Below are positions 27,446 through 36,030 of a stretch of 64,000 bases of DNA, in pieces (the first letter of the stretch is position 1; the number at the start of each line of letters is the position of its first letter). Position numbers and translations under genes: made by a program. The notes beneath the pieces are model-generated. The model had not been told where the DNA came from. It saw only the letters and a list, made by a program, of their open reading frames with translations, and did not search any database. The DNA lies in assembly GCA_902805545.1 (NCBI GenBank), contig CADCTD010000165.1, positions 1 to 64,000 of the forward strand, read 5' to 3'. The DNA comes from an uncultured Craurococcus sp. (lineage in GTDB: Bacteria; Pseudomonadota; Alphaproteobacteria; Acetobacterales; Acetobacteraceae).

Positions 27446-28783
27446 ATGGTCCCCCGTTACACCCGCCCGCAGATGGCTGCGATCTGGTCGCCGGAAGAGC
27501 GGTTCCGCATCTGGTTCGAGATCGAGGCGCTGGCGGCCGAGGCCATGGCCCGGCTCGGCACCATCCCGGAGGAGGCCGCCCGCGCCATCCGCGAGCGGGG
27601 CGCGCCCCGCGCCGCCTCGATCGGGCCGGCCGAGGTGGAGGCGATCGACGCCATCGAGCGCGTCACCCGCCACGACGTCATCGCCTTCCTCACCTGGATG
27701 GGCGAGGGCATCGGGCCCGAGGCACGCTTCATGCACCAGGGCATGACCAGCTCCGACGTGCTCGACACCTGCCTCGCCGTGCAGATGGCCCGGGCGGCGG
27801 ACCTGCTGATCGCCGACCTCGACGCGCTGCTCGCGGCGCTGAAGACGCGTGCCTTCGAGCACCAGTTCACGCCCACCATCGGCCGCAGCCACGGCATCCA
27901 TGCCGAGCCGACCACCTTCGGCCTGAAGCTGGCCGGCTACTACGCCGAGTTCCGCCGCAACCGCGACCGGCTGGTCGCCGCGAGGGCGGAGGTCGCCACC
28001 TGCGCCATCAGCGGCCCCGTCGGCACCTTCGCCAGCGTCGATCCTCGCGTCGAGGCCTATGTCGCCGGGAAACTCGGCCTCGCGGTCGAGCCGGTCTCCA
28101 CCCAGGTCATCCCGCGGGACCGGCATGCCGCCTTCTTCGCCGCGCTCGGCGTCGTCGCCTCCGGGGTCGAGCGGCTGGCGACGGAAGTGCGGCACCTGCA
28201 GCGGAGCGAGGTGCGCGAGGCCGAGGAGTTCTTCCATGCCGGGCAGAAGGGCTCGTCGGCCATGCCGCACAAGCGGAACCCGGTGCTGTCGGAGAACCTC
28301 ACCGGCCTCGCCCGGCTGGTGCGCAGCCATGTCGTCCCGGCGATGGAGAATGTCGCGCTGTGGCATGAGCGGGACATCAGCCATTCCAGCGTCGAGCGGG
28401 TGATCGCGCCCGACGCCACCATCGGCCTCGACTTCGCCCTCGCCCGCCTCACCGGCATGATGGAGAAGCTGACGGTCTATCCGGAGCGGATGGCCGAGAA
28501 CCTCGAGAGCCTCGGCGGCGTCGTCCACTCGCAGAAGGTGCTGCTGGCGCTGACCCAGGCGGGGATGAGCCGGGAGGGCGCCTATGCCGCCGTGCAGGCA
28601 GCCGCCATGGCCACCTGGCGGGCGCTCGGCCGGCCGGAGGCCCGCCGCTTCCGCGACAACCTCCTGGCCGAGCCTGGGGTCGCGGCGGTGATGGACGGGG
28701 CGGCGCTGGATGCGGCGATGGACCCGGCGCGCGACTTCGCCCATGTGCGCACCATATTCGACCGCGTATTCGCGTCGGAGTGA
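27446..28783 (+). CDS. purB: adenylosuccinate lyase PurB
   Basis: A 445-residue enzyme that releases fumarate at two steps of purine synthesis (SAICAR to AICAR, adenylosuccinate to AMP). The family signature is GSSAMPHKRNPV, with HQGMTSSDVLDT and the catalytic His in GRSHGIHAEPTTFG; ERDISHSSVERVIAPD is also typical. ATG 27446 (MVPRYTRPQM) is chosen because orthologues start there; the frame runs 31 codons further upstream. The fumarate made here can feed the fumarases in this window. No pur genes are adjacent. Confidence 0.95.
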   Translation: MVPRYTRPQMAAIWSPEERFRIWFEIEALAAEAMARLGTIPEEAARAIRERGAPRAASIGPAEVEAIDAIERVTRHDVIAFLTWMGEGIGPEARFMHQGMTSSDVLDTCLAVQMARAADLLIADLDALLAALKTRAFEHQFTPTIGRSHGIHAEPTTFGLKLAGYYAEFRRNRDRLVAARAEVATCAISGPVGTFASVDPRVEAYVAGKLGLAVEPVSTQVIPRDRHAAFFAALGVVASGVERLATEVRHLQRSEVREAEEFFHAGQKGSSAMPHKRNPVLSENLTGLARLVRSHVVPAMENVALWHERDISHSSVERVIAPDATIGLDFALARLTGMMEKLTVYPERMAENLESLGGVVHSQKVLLALTQAGMSREGAYAAVQAAAMATWRALGRPEARRFRDNLLAEPGVAAVMDGAALDAAMDPARDFAHVRTIFDRVFASE

Positions 28784-28871
28784 TCCGCGGCCCCGGCGGT
28801 GGCGCGCATTTGCCGCGTTTCCGCCGCAAGCGAGGCGCTATCTTCCGTACCAGCAAGGAGGATCGGCCGCC

Positions 28872-29180
28872 ATGCGCGCCCTTCGATTGACCATTCTCGC
28901 CCTGGCCGGCCTCGTCGCCGGCCTGGCGCTCGCGCCATCGCCGGGCGAGGCGCAGCCCTACTGGTATGGCCGCCCGCACCACGACGGCTATTACCGGCCG
29001 CCGCCGCCGCGCTATTACGCGCCGCCGCCCCGCTACTACGCGCCGCCGCCGCCACCGGTGTATTACCGGCCGCCGCCGCCGGTCTACTACCGGCCGCCGC
29101 CGCCCGTCTATTACGCGCCGCCGCCGCGCTACTATGCCCCGCCGCCACCCCCGCCGGGCTTCGGCTTCTATATCCGGTGA
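28872..29180 (+). CDS. secreted Tyr/Pro-rich repeat protein
   Basis: A 102-residue exported protein. A signal peptide (MRALRLTILALAGLVAGLALA) is followed from about residue 30 by repeats of the form YY(R/A)PPP(P/R), about eight copies, ending GFGFYIR. A perfect ribosome site, AAGGAGG, lies 11 bases before ATG 28872, supporting strong translation. Tyr-Pro-Pro repeats are disordered and surface-prone, and similar short proteins occur in many alphaproteobacteria without known function. The repeats are GC-rich but encode a clean frame. Confidence 0.8.
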   Translation: MRALRLTILALAGLVAGLALAPSPGEAQPYWYGRPHHDGYYRPPPPRYYAPPPRYYAPPPPPVYYRPPPPVYYRPPPPVYYAPPPRYYAPPPPPPGFGFYIR

Positions 29181-29292
29181 GGATGGCGGCTTAACGCTTC
29201 CTCAGCCTTCGGCGCCCTAGAGTCGCCGCCGGACACCGTCCGGCACGATCCTGGGGCATACCGCTCCCCGGCGCGCCGGCGCAGGAGCGGGT

Positions 29293-30891
29293 ATGGAAAA
29301 GCCATCGCCGCCGGTGCCCGCGCGGGATCCCGCCGGGCTGATCGCCGCCGCCGACCGTTGCGCGGCCGCCGGGGACCACCGCCGGGTCCTTGCCCTCCTC
29401 GACCACGCCATCGCCCTCGCCCCCGATGAAGCCAGGGCCTGGGCCGGCGCCGGCCTCGCCCTCCGGGCCCTCGGCCGGCCCGGCGAAGCGCTGGCGGCCC
29501 TTTGCCGCGCCCGCTTCCTCGACCCTGTCCTCGCCCCCGTCCGCACCGGCATCGGCAGCATCCTGCTGGACCGCGGCCTGGCGGCCGAGGCAGAGGCGGA
29601 GTTCGCCGCCGCGACGGAGGCCGCGCCCGGCTGGTGGGTCGGCTGGACCAATCGTGGCCTTGCCCTGCAGCACCGCGACCGGGCCGAGGAGGCGCTGGCG
29701 CCGCTGCGTCACGCCACCGGCCTGGCGCCGGACCAGCCCGAGGCCTGGCGCAGCCTTGGCACCGCCCTCCTCCTGCTCGGCCGGACGGAGGAGGCGGAGG
29801 CGACGCTCCGGCGCGCCCTCTCCCTCGATCCTCGCCACGCCCTGGCGCAATCCAATCTCGGCTGGGCCCTGCGTCGCCAGAACCGGCTGGAGGAGGCGCG
29901 GGCAGCATATCGCAATGCCCTCGCCGCCGCCCCGGATCATGCCGAGACGCGCTGGAACCTCGCCGTCACCGACCTGCTGGCCGGCGACTGGGCGACCGGC
30001 TGGGAGGGGGCGGAGTGGCGCTGGCAGGTTCCCGGCTTCCCGGCCCGGCCGCGCGGTTTCGCCCAGCCGCTCTGGGCCGGCGAGGCGATCGAGGGCCGCA
30101 CCCTCCTGCTGCATGCCGAGCAGGGCTTCGGCGACAGCATCATGATGCTCCGCTACCTGCCGCTGGTCGCCGCCCGCGGCGCCCGGGTGCTGCTGGAGCT
30201 GCCGGCGCCGCTGCTGCCACTGGCTGCCGCGCTGCCGGTGGAGGTGATCACCGCCGGCACGCCCCTGCCGGGCTTCGACCTGCATTGCCCCCTGCTCAGC
30301 CTGCCCCGTGCCTTCGGCACCATGCCGGGGACGGTGCCGCCCGCCCCCTACCTCGCCCCGCCCGCCGAGGCCGCCGCGCGCTGGGCGGCCCGTCTGCCGG
30401 AGGATGGCGGCCCGCCGCGGGTCGGCCTCGCCTGGGCCGGGCGGCCGACCCACAGGAACGACGCCAACCGCTCCATCGGCCTCGCCGCCCTCGCCCCGCT
30501 GCTGGCGATGCCGGGGCTGCGCTTCTACGGGCTGCAGGCCGGGCCGCGGGCGGCGGACATCGCCGCGCTCGGCCTCGAGGGGCAGGTCGAGGACCTCTCG
30601 CCCCTGCTCGCCGATTTCGGCGAGACGGCGGCGGCGCTGGCGCGGCTCGACCTGCTGGTCTCGGTCGATACCTCGGTCGTCCATCTCGCCGGCGCGCTCG
30701 GCCGGCCCTTCCGCCTGCTGCTGCCCTTCGCGCCTGACTGGCGCTGGATGCTCGGGCAAGAGGACACGCCCTGGTACGCCTCCGGCCGCCTGCTGCGTCA
30801 GGCGCGGCCGGGCGACTGGTCCGCCCCGCTCGCGGCGGTGGCCGCCAACCTCGCCCGCCTCGCCCCCCTGCCGGCCCTGGCCGCGGAGTAG
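29293..30891 (+). CDS. TPR-repeat protein with GT9-like glycosyltransferase domain
   Basis: A 532-residue cytoplasmic protein. The N-terminal half (about 10-225) is made of TPR-type helical repeats (for example PDEARAWAGAGLALRALGRPGEALAAL and RHALAQSNLGWALRRQNRLEEA). The C-terminal half (about 240-525) resembles the heptosyltransferase-like domain found in TPR glycosyltransferases, with LLLHAEQGFGDSIMMLRYLPLV, GLAWAGRPTHRNDANRSI and VSVDTSVVHLAGALGRPF. It shares this plan with the gene at 32352. A protein- or glycolipid-glycosylating role is inferred. GGAG precedes ATG 29293. It is followed six bases after its stop by a double methyltransferase gene. Confidence 0.82.
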   Translation: MEKPSPPVPARDPAGLIAAADRCAAAGDHRRVLALLDHAIALAPDEARAWAGAGLALRALGRPGEALAALCRARFLDPVLAPVRTGIGSILLDRGLAAEAEAEFAAATEAAPGWWVGWTNRGLALQHRDRAEEALAPLRHATGLAPDQPEAWRSLGTALLLLGRTEEAEATLRRALSLDPRHALAQSNLGWALRRQNRLEEARAAYRNALAAAPDHAETRWNLAVTDLLAGDWATGWEGAEWRWQVPGFPARPRGFAQPLWAGEAIEGRTLLLHAEQGFGDSIMMLRYLPLVAARGARVLLELPAPLLPLAAALPVEVITAGTPLPGFDLHCPLLSLPRAFGTMPGTVPPAPYLAPPAEAAARWAARLPEDGGPPRVGLAWAGRPTHRNDANRSIGLAALAPLLAMPGLRFYGLQAGPRAADIAALGLEGQVEDLSPLLADFGETAAALARLDLLVSVDTSVVHLAGALGRPFRLLLPFAPDWRWMLGQEDTPWYASGRLLRQARPGDWSAPLAAVAANLARLAPLPALAAE

Positions 30892-30897
30892 CCCCCC

Positions 30898-32355
30898 ATG
30901 CATGAGCAATCCAAGGCGGCCAAGCGCCGCATCGCCGATGCCGCCTTCCTCACCCGCTACATGGTGGGCGACGCGCTCGATATCGGCGCCGGGCCGGACG
31001 GGCTCTCCCGCCATCTCGGCACCTTCCCGCTGTTGCGGAGCGTCCGCGAATGGGACATGCCGGATGGCGATGCGCAGTATCTGGCAGGCCTCGCCGATGC
31101 CAGCTTCGACCTCGTCCATGCCAGCCATTGCCTGGAGCACATGGTCGATCCGCGCGTGGCGCTCGCGCACTGGATCCGGGTGACGAAGCCCGGCGGCCAC
31201 CTCGTCATCACCATCCCCGATGAGGACATGTACGAGCGCGGCCACTGGCCGAGCCGCGCCAATGCCGACCACAAATGGAGCTTCACCGCCTTCAAGGCGG
31301 AGAGCTGGGCGCCGAAATCGGTCAATGTCCTCGATCTCGCCAGGGAATTCGGCGGGCTGGTCGAGCTCGAGCGCATCCAGGTGGTGCGCGACTTCTTCCG
31401 CCCGGACATGGCGGGCGACCAGACGATGGGCCCCGTCGCCGAATGCGCGATCGAGCTGGTTCTGCGCCGCCGCCCGGAGCCCGCGGCGGCGCCGATGCTG
31501 CACGGCGCGGCGGACCGCAGCCTGATCCCGCCCATCGGCCGCATGCGGCTGAAATCCTGCCGCCAGGGCCTGATGCTGTTCAACAGCCAGGACACCAATG
31601 TCGGCCGGTTGCTCGACACCTATGGCGAGTATGCCGAGCAGGAGGTGGCGCTCTTCGCCCGCCTGCTGCGGCCGGGCGACGTGGCGGTGGATGCCGGCGC
31701 GAATATCGGCAGCCTCTCCGTCGCCATGGCGCGGCAGGTCGGCCCGCACGGCCGGGTGCACGCCTTCGAGCCGCAGCCGCATGTCCATCGCAACCTCGTC
31801 GCCAATGCCGCGCTGAACGAGCTCGACCAGCTGGAATGCTGGAACGCCGCGCTCGGCGAGGCGCCTGGCACCATCGAGGTGCCGCGGATGGACCCGAATG
31901 CGCGCCACAGCTTCGGCAGCGTGGCCCTCGACCCCGGCCGGCGCGGCGAGGCGGCCGATGCCGCCCGCGGCGCGCTGGTGCCGGTGATGACGGTCGACGG
32001 CCTCGGCCTGCCCGCCTGCCGCCTCATCAAGGCGGATGTCGAGGGGATGGAGGCGCATGTGCTCCGCGGCGCCCGCGAGACGATCGCCCGCCACCGCCCG
32101 CTGCTCTATCTCGAAGCCGAGCTGAAGGACGGTGTGCCTGCGCTGCTGGAGGAGGTCGCCGCGCTCGGCTACGCGCCCTACTGGCATGTCGTCCCCTATG
32201 TGCAGCCGGGCAACTTCTACGGCCGGCCGGTGGAGTTCTTCCGCGGCATCGTCGCGGTGAACCTGCTGGCGGCGCCGCCCGGCTTCACCGTGAACGGCCT
32301 GCCGCCGGTTTGCTCGTCGGATTGGCAGGCCGATCTGCGTCCCGCCGCGGCATGA
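30898..32355 (+). CDS. two-domain methyltransferase, type 11 plus FkbM
   Basis: A 485-residue fusion of two SAM-dependent methyltransferase domains. The first (about 20-195) has ALDIGAGPDGLSRHLG, FDLVHASHCLEHMVDP and the post-I strand VTKPGGHLVITIPDEDMY. The second (about 215-460) is FkbM-like, with VAVDAGANIGSLSVAMARQ, VHAFEPQPHVHRNLVANAALN and LIKADVEGMEAHVLRGARETI. FkbM enzymes methylate sugar hydroxyls, so the protein may finish glycans made by the flanking TPR glycosyltransferases. It overlaps the next gene by ATGA. Confidence 0.85.
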   Translation: MHEQSKAAKRRIADAAFLTRYMVGDALDIGAGPDGLSRHLGTFPLLRSVREWDMPDGDAQYLAGLADASFDLVHASHCLEHMVDPRVALAHWIRVTKPGGHLVITIPDEDMYERGHWPSRANADHKWSFTAFKAESWAPKSVNVLDLAREFGGLVELERIQVVRDFFRPDMAGDQTMGPVAECAIELVLRRRPEPAAAPMLHGAADRSLIPPIGRMRLKSCRQGLMLFNSQDTNVGRLLDTYGEYAEQEVALFARLLRPGDVAVDAGANIGSLSVAMARQVGPHGRVHAFEPQPHVHRNLVANAALNELDQLECWNAALGEAPGTIEVPRMDPNARHSFGSVALDPGRRGEAADAARGALVPVMTVDGLGLPACRLIKADVEGMEAHVLRGARETIARHRPLLYLEAELKDGVPALLEEVAALGYAPYWHVVPYVQPGNFYGRPVEFFRGIVAVNLLAAPPGFTVNGLPPVCSSDWQADLRPAAA

Positions 32356-33779
32356 CCGCGCCGCTGCTGGCGGAGGCGCATCGCCTGGCGGCCGCCGGTC
32401 GCGCGGCCGAGGCCATCGCCCTGTACGATCAGGTGCTGGCGCAGGACCCGGCGGCGGCGGATGCGGCGAACAACGCCGGCGTCCTCCTGCGCCGCCAGGG
32501 GGCGGAAGCGGCGGCGCGGCGGCGCTATCGCCAGGCCCTCGCCGCCATGCCTGAGCATGCCGATGCCGGCTGGAATCTCGGCCGTCTGCTGCTCGACCAG
32601 GGCGAGGCGGACGAGGCCTTCCTGCATCTCCGCCGCGCCGCTGCCCTGCGCCCGGGCTGGGAGCGCTGGCACGGCCTCGGCCGCGCCTGCCAGGCCCGCA
32701 GCGACCTGGCCGGCGCCGAAGCCGCCTATCGCCAGGCCCTCGCCGCGAAACCCGATGCGGTGGAGACGCTGAACAACCTCGGCACCACCCTGCAGGCCGC
32801 CGGGCAGCTGGACGCCGCGCTGCCGCTGCTGGACCGCGCCCTGGCCCTTGCGCCCGACCATGCCGACCTGCACTACAACCGCTCGCTGCTGCTGATGCTG
32901 ATGGGCCGCTGGGCCGAGGGCTGGCGCGAGCATGAATGGCGCTGGCGCGCGCCCGGCTTCCTCTCGCCCAGGCGCCGCTTCGACAGCCCGGCCTGGGACG
33001 GCCGGCCGCTCGAGGGCACGCTGCTGCTGCACTGGGAGCAGGGGCTGGGGGATACGATCCAGTTCCTGCGCTACCTGGGGGCCGCCCGCCGGCGCGTCCG
33101 CCGGCTGGTGCTCGAGGTCCAGCCACCGCTCCTGCCGCTGCTGCACGATCGTCCCTCCGCGGATCTCGTCCTGCCCAGCGGCACGCCCCTGCCGCCCCAT
33201 GCAGCCCACGCGCCGCTCCTGAGCCTGCCGCATCTGCTCGGGGATGCGGCGCCGCGCCCTGTCCCGCCCTACCTCTCCGCGGAGCCCGAACGGGCAGCCC
33301 GCTGGGCCCGGCGGCTAGGCGGTGAGGCGCCGCTGGTCGGCCTGGTCTGGGCCGGCAATCCGCGCCATGCGAATGACAGCAACCGCTCCATCCCGCTCGG
33401 CCTGCTCGCGCCGCTGCTGGAGCAGGGCGGGATGCGCTGGGTATCGCTGCAGGTCGGGCCCCGCGCGGCGGACATCGCCGCGGCGGGGCTCGGCGGCAGG
33501 ATGATCGATGCCGCGCCGGCCCTCACCGATTTCGCCGAGACGGCCGCTGCACTGGCGCAGATCGACCTGCTGATCACCGTCGACACCGCGGTGGTGCATC
33601 TGGCCGGCGCGCTCGGGCGGCCCTGCTGGCTGCTGCTGCCCTTCGCGCCGGATTGGCGCTGGGGCCGGCAGGACGAGGGCTGCGCCTGGTACGGGAGCCT
33701 GCGCCTCTGGCGCCAGCCCGCACCGGGCGATTGGGCCAGCGTCATGGCAAGAATCGCCGATTCGCTCCGCCGGCGTTAA
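32352..33779 (+). CDS. TPR-repeat protein with GT9-like glycosyltransferase domain
   Basis: A 475-residue paralogue of the 29293 protein. TPR repeats occupy about 1-175 (AAAADAANNAGVLLRRQGAEAAARRRYRQALAAMPEHADAGWNLG), and the catalytic-like half has LLLHWEQGLGDTIQFLRYLG, GLVWAGNPRHANDSNRSIPL and ITVDTAVVHLAGALGRPCW. It begins in the stop of the methyltransferase gene (ATGA), so the three genes form a coupled unit. The downstream gene, 101 bases away, encodes an RTX-like repeat protein and could be a target or bystander. Substrates are unknown. Confidence 0.82.
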   Translation: MTAPLLAEAHRLAAAGRAAEAIALYDQVLAQDPAAADAANNAGVLLRRQGAEAAARRRYRQALAAMPEHADAGWNLGRLLLDQGEADEAFLHLRRAAALRPGWERWHGLGRACQARSDLAGAEAAYRQALAAKPDAVETLNNLGTTLQAAGQLDAALPLLDRALALAPDHADLHYNRSLLLMLMGRWAEGWREHEWRWRAPGFLSPRRRFDSPAWDGRPLEGTLLLHWEQGLGDTIQFLRYLGAARRRVRRLVLEVQPPLLPLLHDRPSADLVLPSGTPLPPHAAHAPLLSLPHLLGDAAPRPVPPYLSAEPERAARWARRLGGEAPLVGLVWAGNPRHANDSNRSIPLGLLAPLLEQGGMRWVSLQVGPRAADIAAAGLGGRMIDAAPALTDFAETAAALAQIDLLITVDTAVVHLAGALGRPCWLLLPFAPDWRWGRQDEGCAWYGSLRLWRQPAPGDWASVMARIADSLRRR

Positions 33780-33880
33780 GCGGCAGGTTACCACTCGGCC
33801 ATTACAAACGCGCATCGGCCCAAAGCGGCTGCCCGTCGGCAAGATGCCGATCTCTGCAATCAGAACGCAGGAATCAGCCC

Positions 33881-34807
33881 ATGTCCGGCACCGTCACGCT
33901 TGGAGACTCCGCCAACATCATCACCCTCGGCAGCTTCGACAGCCTGACGGGTGGGACCGGCAACGACTTCGTCACGGTCACCGGCGCAATCTCCGGCGGC
34001 ACGGTCAATCTCGGCGCCGGGACAGACCGGCTGTCACTGGGCCATGGCGGCTACACGCTGACCATCTCCGGCGTCGAGACCATCTCCAGCGGCACCGGCG
34101 CCGACACCATCACCCTCGGCGCCGCCATCTCCGGCGCCATCGTCAGCCTCGGCGCCGGCACCGACAGCCTCACCCTGGCCAGCGGCGCCAACACCCTCAC
34201 CGTCAGCGGCGCAGAGGCCATCACCGGCGGCACCGGCGCCGACACCATCACCCTCGGCGCCGCCACCTCCGGCGCCACGATCGATCTCGGGGCCGGGACG
34301 GATCGGTTGGTGCTCGCAACCGGCGCCAATTCGGTCACCGCCACGAATACGGAGGTCATCACCGGCGGCAGCGGAGCCGACAGCATCACCGTCACCGGCT
34401 CCGTCTCCGCCCGCATCATCGGCGGCGACGGCAATGATACGCTGGCCGGCGGCGATGGCGGCGATCAGATCAGCGGCGGGCTCGGCGCCGATCTGCTGAC
34501 CGGCGGCGCCGGGGTGGATCGCTTCACCTACAGCTCTGTGAACGATGCGCTGGCCGCCACCGGCGACACCATCACGGACTTCAACCCGGCGAGTGACCTC
34601 CTGGTCTTCTCCGGGATGCTGACCGGCGCCTTCACCTTCCTCGGCTCCACCGCCATGACCGTGAGCGGGTCGACGCAAGCCAGATTCGACGACTCGACCA
34701 AGGTCCTGTTGATCGATCTCGGCGGCGATGGCGCCGCAGACATGAAGATCACCCTGACCGGCGTGAACCTCGCCGCACTCGACTCCAGCGCCTTCCTCTG
34801 GCTGTAG
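33881..34807 (+). CDS. RTX-like calcium-binding repeat protein
   Basis: A 308-residue acidic repeat protein, probably secreted by a type I system without an N-terminal signal peptide. Residues 23-160 are three 46-residue units (each with TGGTGADTITLGA and LGAGTDxLxLA), then a partial fourth. Residues about 180-215 carry hemolysin-type GGxGxDxLx nonapeptides (GGDGNDTL, GGDGGDQI, GGLGADLL, GGAGVDRF). The tail TITDFNPASDLLVFSG and the end SSAFLWL match the family's C-terminal secretion region. No type I exporter lies nearby. Start ATG 33881, with AGGA upstream. Confidence 0.82.
   Translation: MSGTVTLGDSANIITLGSFDSLTGGTGNDFVTVTGAISGGTVNLGAGTDRLSLGHGGYTLTISGVETISSGTGADTITLGAAISGAIVSLGAGTDSLTLASGANTLTVSGAEAITGGTGADTITLGAATSGATIDLGAGTDRLVLATGANSVTATNTEVITGGSGADSITVTGSVSARIIGGDGNDTLAGGDGGDQISGGLGADLLTGGAGVDRFTYSSVNDALAATGDTITDFNPASDLLVFSGMLTGAFTFLGSTAMTVSGSTQARFDDSTKVLLIDLGGDGAADMKITLTGVNLAALDSSAFLWL
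33947..34360 (+). repeat. three tandem 138-bp units in the RTX-like gene
   Basis: Three consecutive in-frame units of exactly 138 bases (46 codons) encode near-identical beta-rich blocks. A 37-base run starting GGCACCGGCGCCGACACC is identical in units two and three, suggesting recent unequal recombination. Copy number could vary between strains. Confidence 0.85.
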
Positions 34808-34810
34808 GGG

Positions 34811-35728
34811 CTACTTCCCCTCGGCCAGGATGCGCCGGCAATGGTCGAGCGCAGCCCCGATCAGGTTGTCGCTCGCCTCCGGCGTCCGGAAGGCGGCGTG
34901 GGAGGTGAGCGTCGCATTCTCGAGGCGGGCCAGCGGATGGCCCGCCGGCAGCGGCTCCTCGGTGAAGACATCGAGGCCCGCATGGCCCAGATGCCCGGCC
35001 TCCAGCGCCGATGCGAGGGCCAGCTCGTCGACGATGGCGCCGCGGGCGGTGTTCACCAGGATCGCTCCCGGCTTCATCTGCGCCAGGCGCTCGCGGGAGA
35101 GGAAGCCCCGCGTCTCGTCATTCAGCAGCAGGTGCAGCGAGACCACGTCGCTCTCCGCCAGCAGCCGATCGAGGGGCACGAACTCGATACCGGGCATCGC
35201 CTTGGGCGAGCGGTTCCAGGCCAGCACCTTCATCCCGACGCCTGCGCAGAGCCGTGCCATCTCGGCGCCGATGCCGCCCACCCCAATGAGCCCGACCGTC
35301 TTGCCGGTGAGCTGCGTTCCCACCACCCGTGGCCAGCCGCCCGAGCGGATGGCGCCATCCATATGCGCCGTCTTGCGCGCCGCATCCCACATCAGGGCGA
35401 AGGCCATCTCCGCCACCGCGGTGTCGCCATAGCCCTTGATGATGTGGACGGTGACGCCGAGCGCCTCCAGCTCCTCCGGGTTCATGTAGCTGCGGGCGCC
35501 GGTGCCGAGGAAGACGATGTGCTTGAGGTCTGGGCACCGCTTCACGATCTCGGTCGGGAAGGGCGTGTGGTCGTCGATGGCGATCTCGTAGCCGGCCAGC
35601 AGCCGCGGCAGGTCCTCGGCCTTGATGTCGGGGTCGCGGTGGATGACGACCTCCGGGTCGCCCGGGCGCAGCAGCCGCTCGGTCACCGCCGCGAGCGACG
35701 GGTTGGCATCGACGAACAAGGCGCGCAT
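34811..35728 (-). CDS. D-2-hydroxyacid dehydrogenase, NAD-binding
   Basis: A 305-residue enzyme of the D-isomer 2-hydroxyacid dehydrogenase family, which reduces 2-oxoacids with NAD(P)H. The dinucleotide-binding loop is GLIGVGGIGAEMARL; the catalytic Arg lies in NTARGAIVDE and the expected His in SHAAFRTPE. The start is ATG 35728 (MRALFVDANPS). The N-terminal part (YEIAIDDHTPFPTEIVKRCP) fits the lid domain. It is convergent with the RTX-like gene, with only three bases between the stops. The true substrate (lactate, glycerate, formate-like) cannot be told. Confidence 0.9.
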   Translation of the reverse strand: MRALFVDANPSLAAVTERLLRPGDPEVVIHRDPDIKAEDLPRLLAGYEIAIDDHTPFPTEIVKRCPDLKHIVFLGTGARSYMNPEELEALGVTVHIIKGYGDTAVAEMAFALMWDAARKTAHMDGAIRSGGWPRVVGTQLTGKTVGLIGVGGIGAEMARLCAGVGMKVLAWNRSPKAMPGIEFVPLDRLLAESDVVSLHLLLNDETRGFLSRERLAQMKPGAILVNTARGAIVDELALASALEAGHLGHAGLDVFTEEPLPAGHPLARLENATLTSHAAFRTPEASDNLIGAALDHCRRILAEGK

Positions 35729-35793
35729 GGCAGGTATCCCCCCGGCAGGTCCGATGCGCGGCATCGTAACGCGGGGCGGCGGCAGGTCCAGCC

Positions 35794-35970
35794 TCAGCGC
35801 TCGGTGGGCGGCAGCCTCTCCAGCCGGGTCAGGCCGGTGCGGGCGCCCATCGCCTCGTCATAGGTCATGGTGCCGCGGGTCGGGCCGCCGGGCAGGCTGA
35901 TGCCGCTCGGCCAGCCGCAGCCGGTCAGCGCCAGCAGCAGGGCGAGCAGGACGATGGGTTGCGGGGCCAT
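35794..35970 (-). CDS. small lipoprotein
   Basis: A 58-residue predicted lipoprotein: MAPQPIVLLALLLALTGC, lipobox LTGC with lipidation at C18, then a short hydrophilic tail (TMTYDEAMGARTGLTRLERLPPTER). Start ATG 35970; a longer frame upstream lacks a sensible signal. Such tiny lipoproteins are common envelope components; no function can be assigned. It follows the EF-hand gene on the same strand. Confidence 0.6.
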   Translation of the reverse strand: MAPQPIVLLALLLALTGCGWPSGISLPGGPTRGTMTYDEAMGARTGLTRLERLPPTER

Positions 35971-36030
35971 GGCGGATCTTTCTCTTCCGGCCCCAGCATG
36001 CCCTGTCCCGACGAGGCGCGCCACGCCCGG

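Noticed and set aside
29191-33126. A 1311-residue open frame on the minus strand over the glycosyltransferase cassette.
   Set aside because: Low-complexity Arg/Pro/Gly composition and no motifs; the plus strand encodes clear TPR and methyltransferase domains.
33881-34807. A CRISPR array suggested by the regular repeats.
   Set aside because: The repeats are in-frame protein-coding units with no unique spacers, encoding RTX-like blocks.
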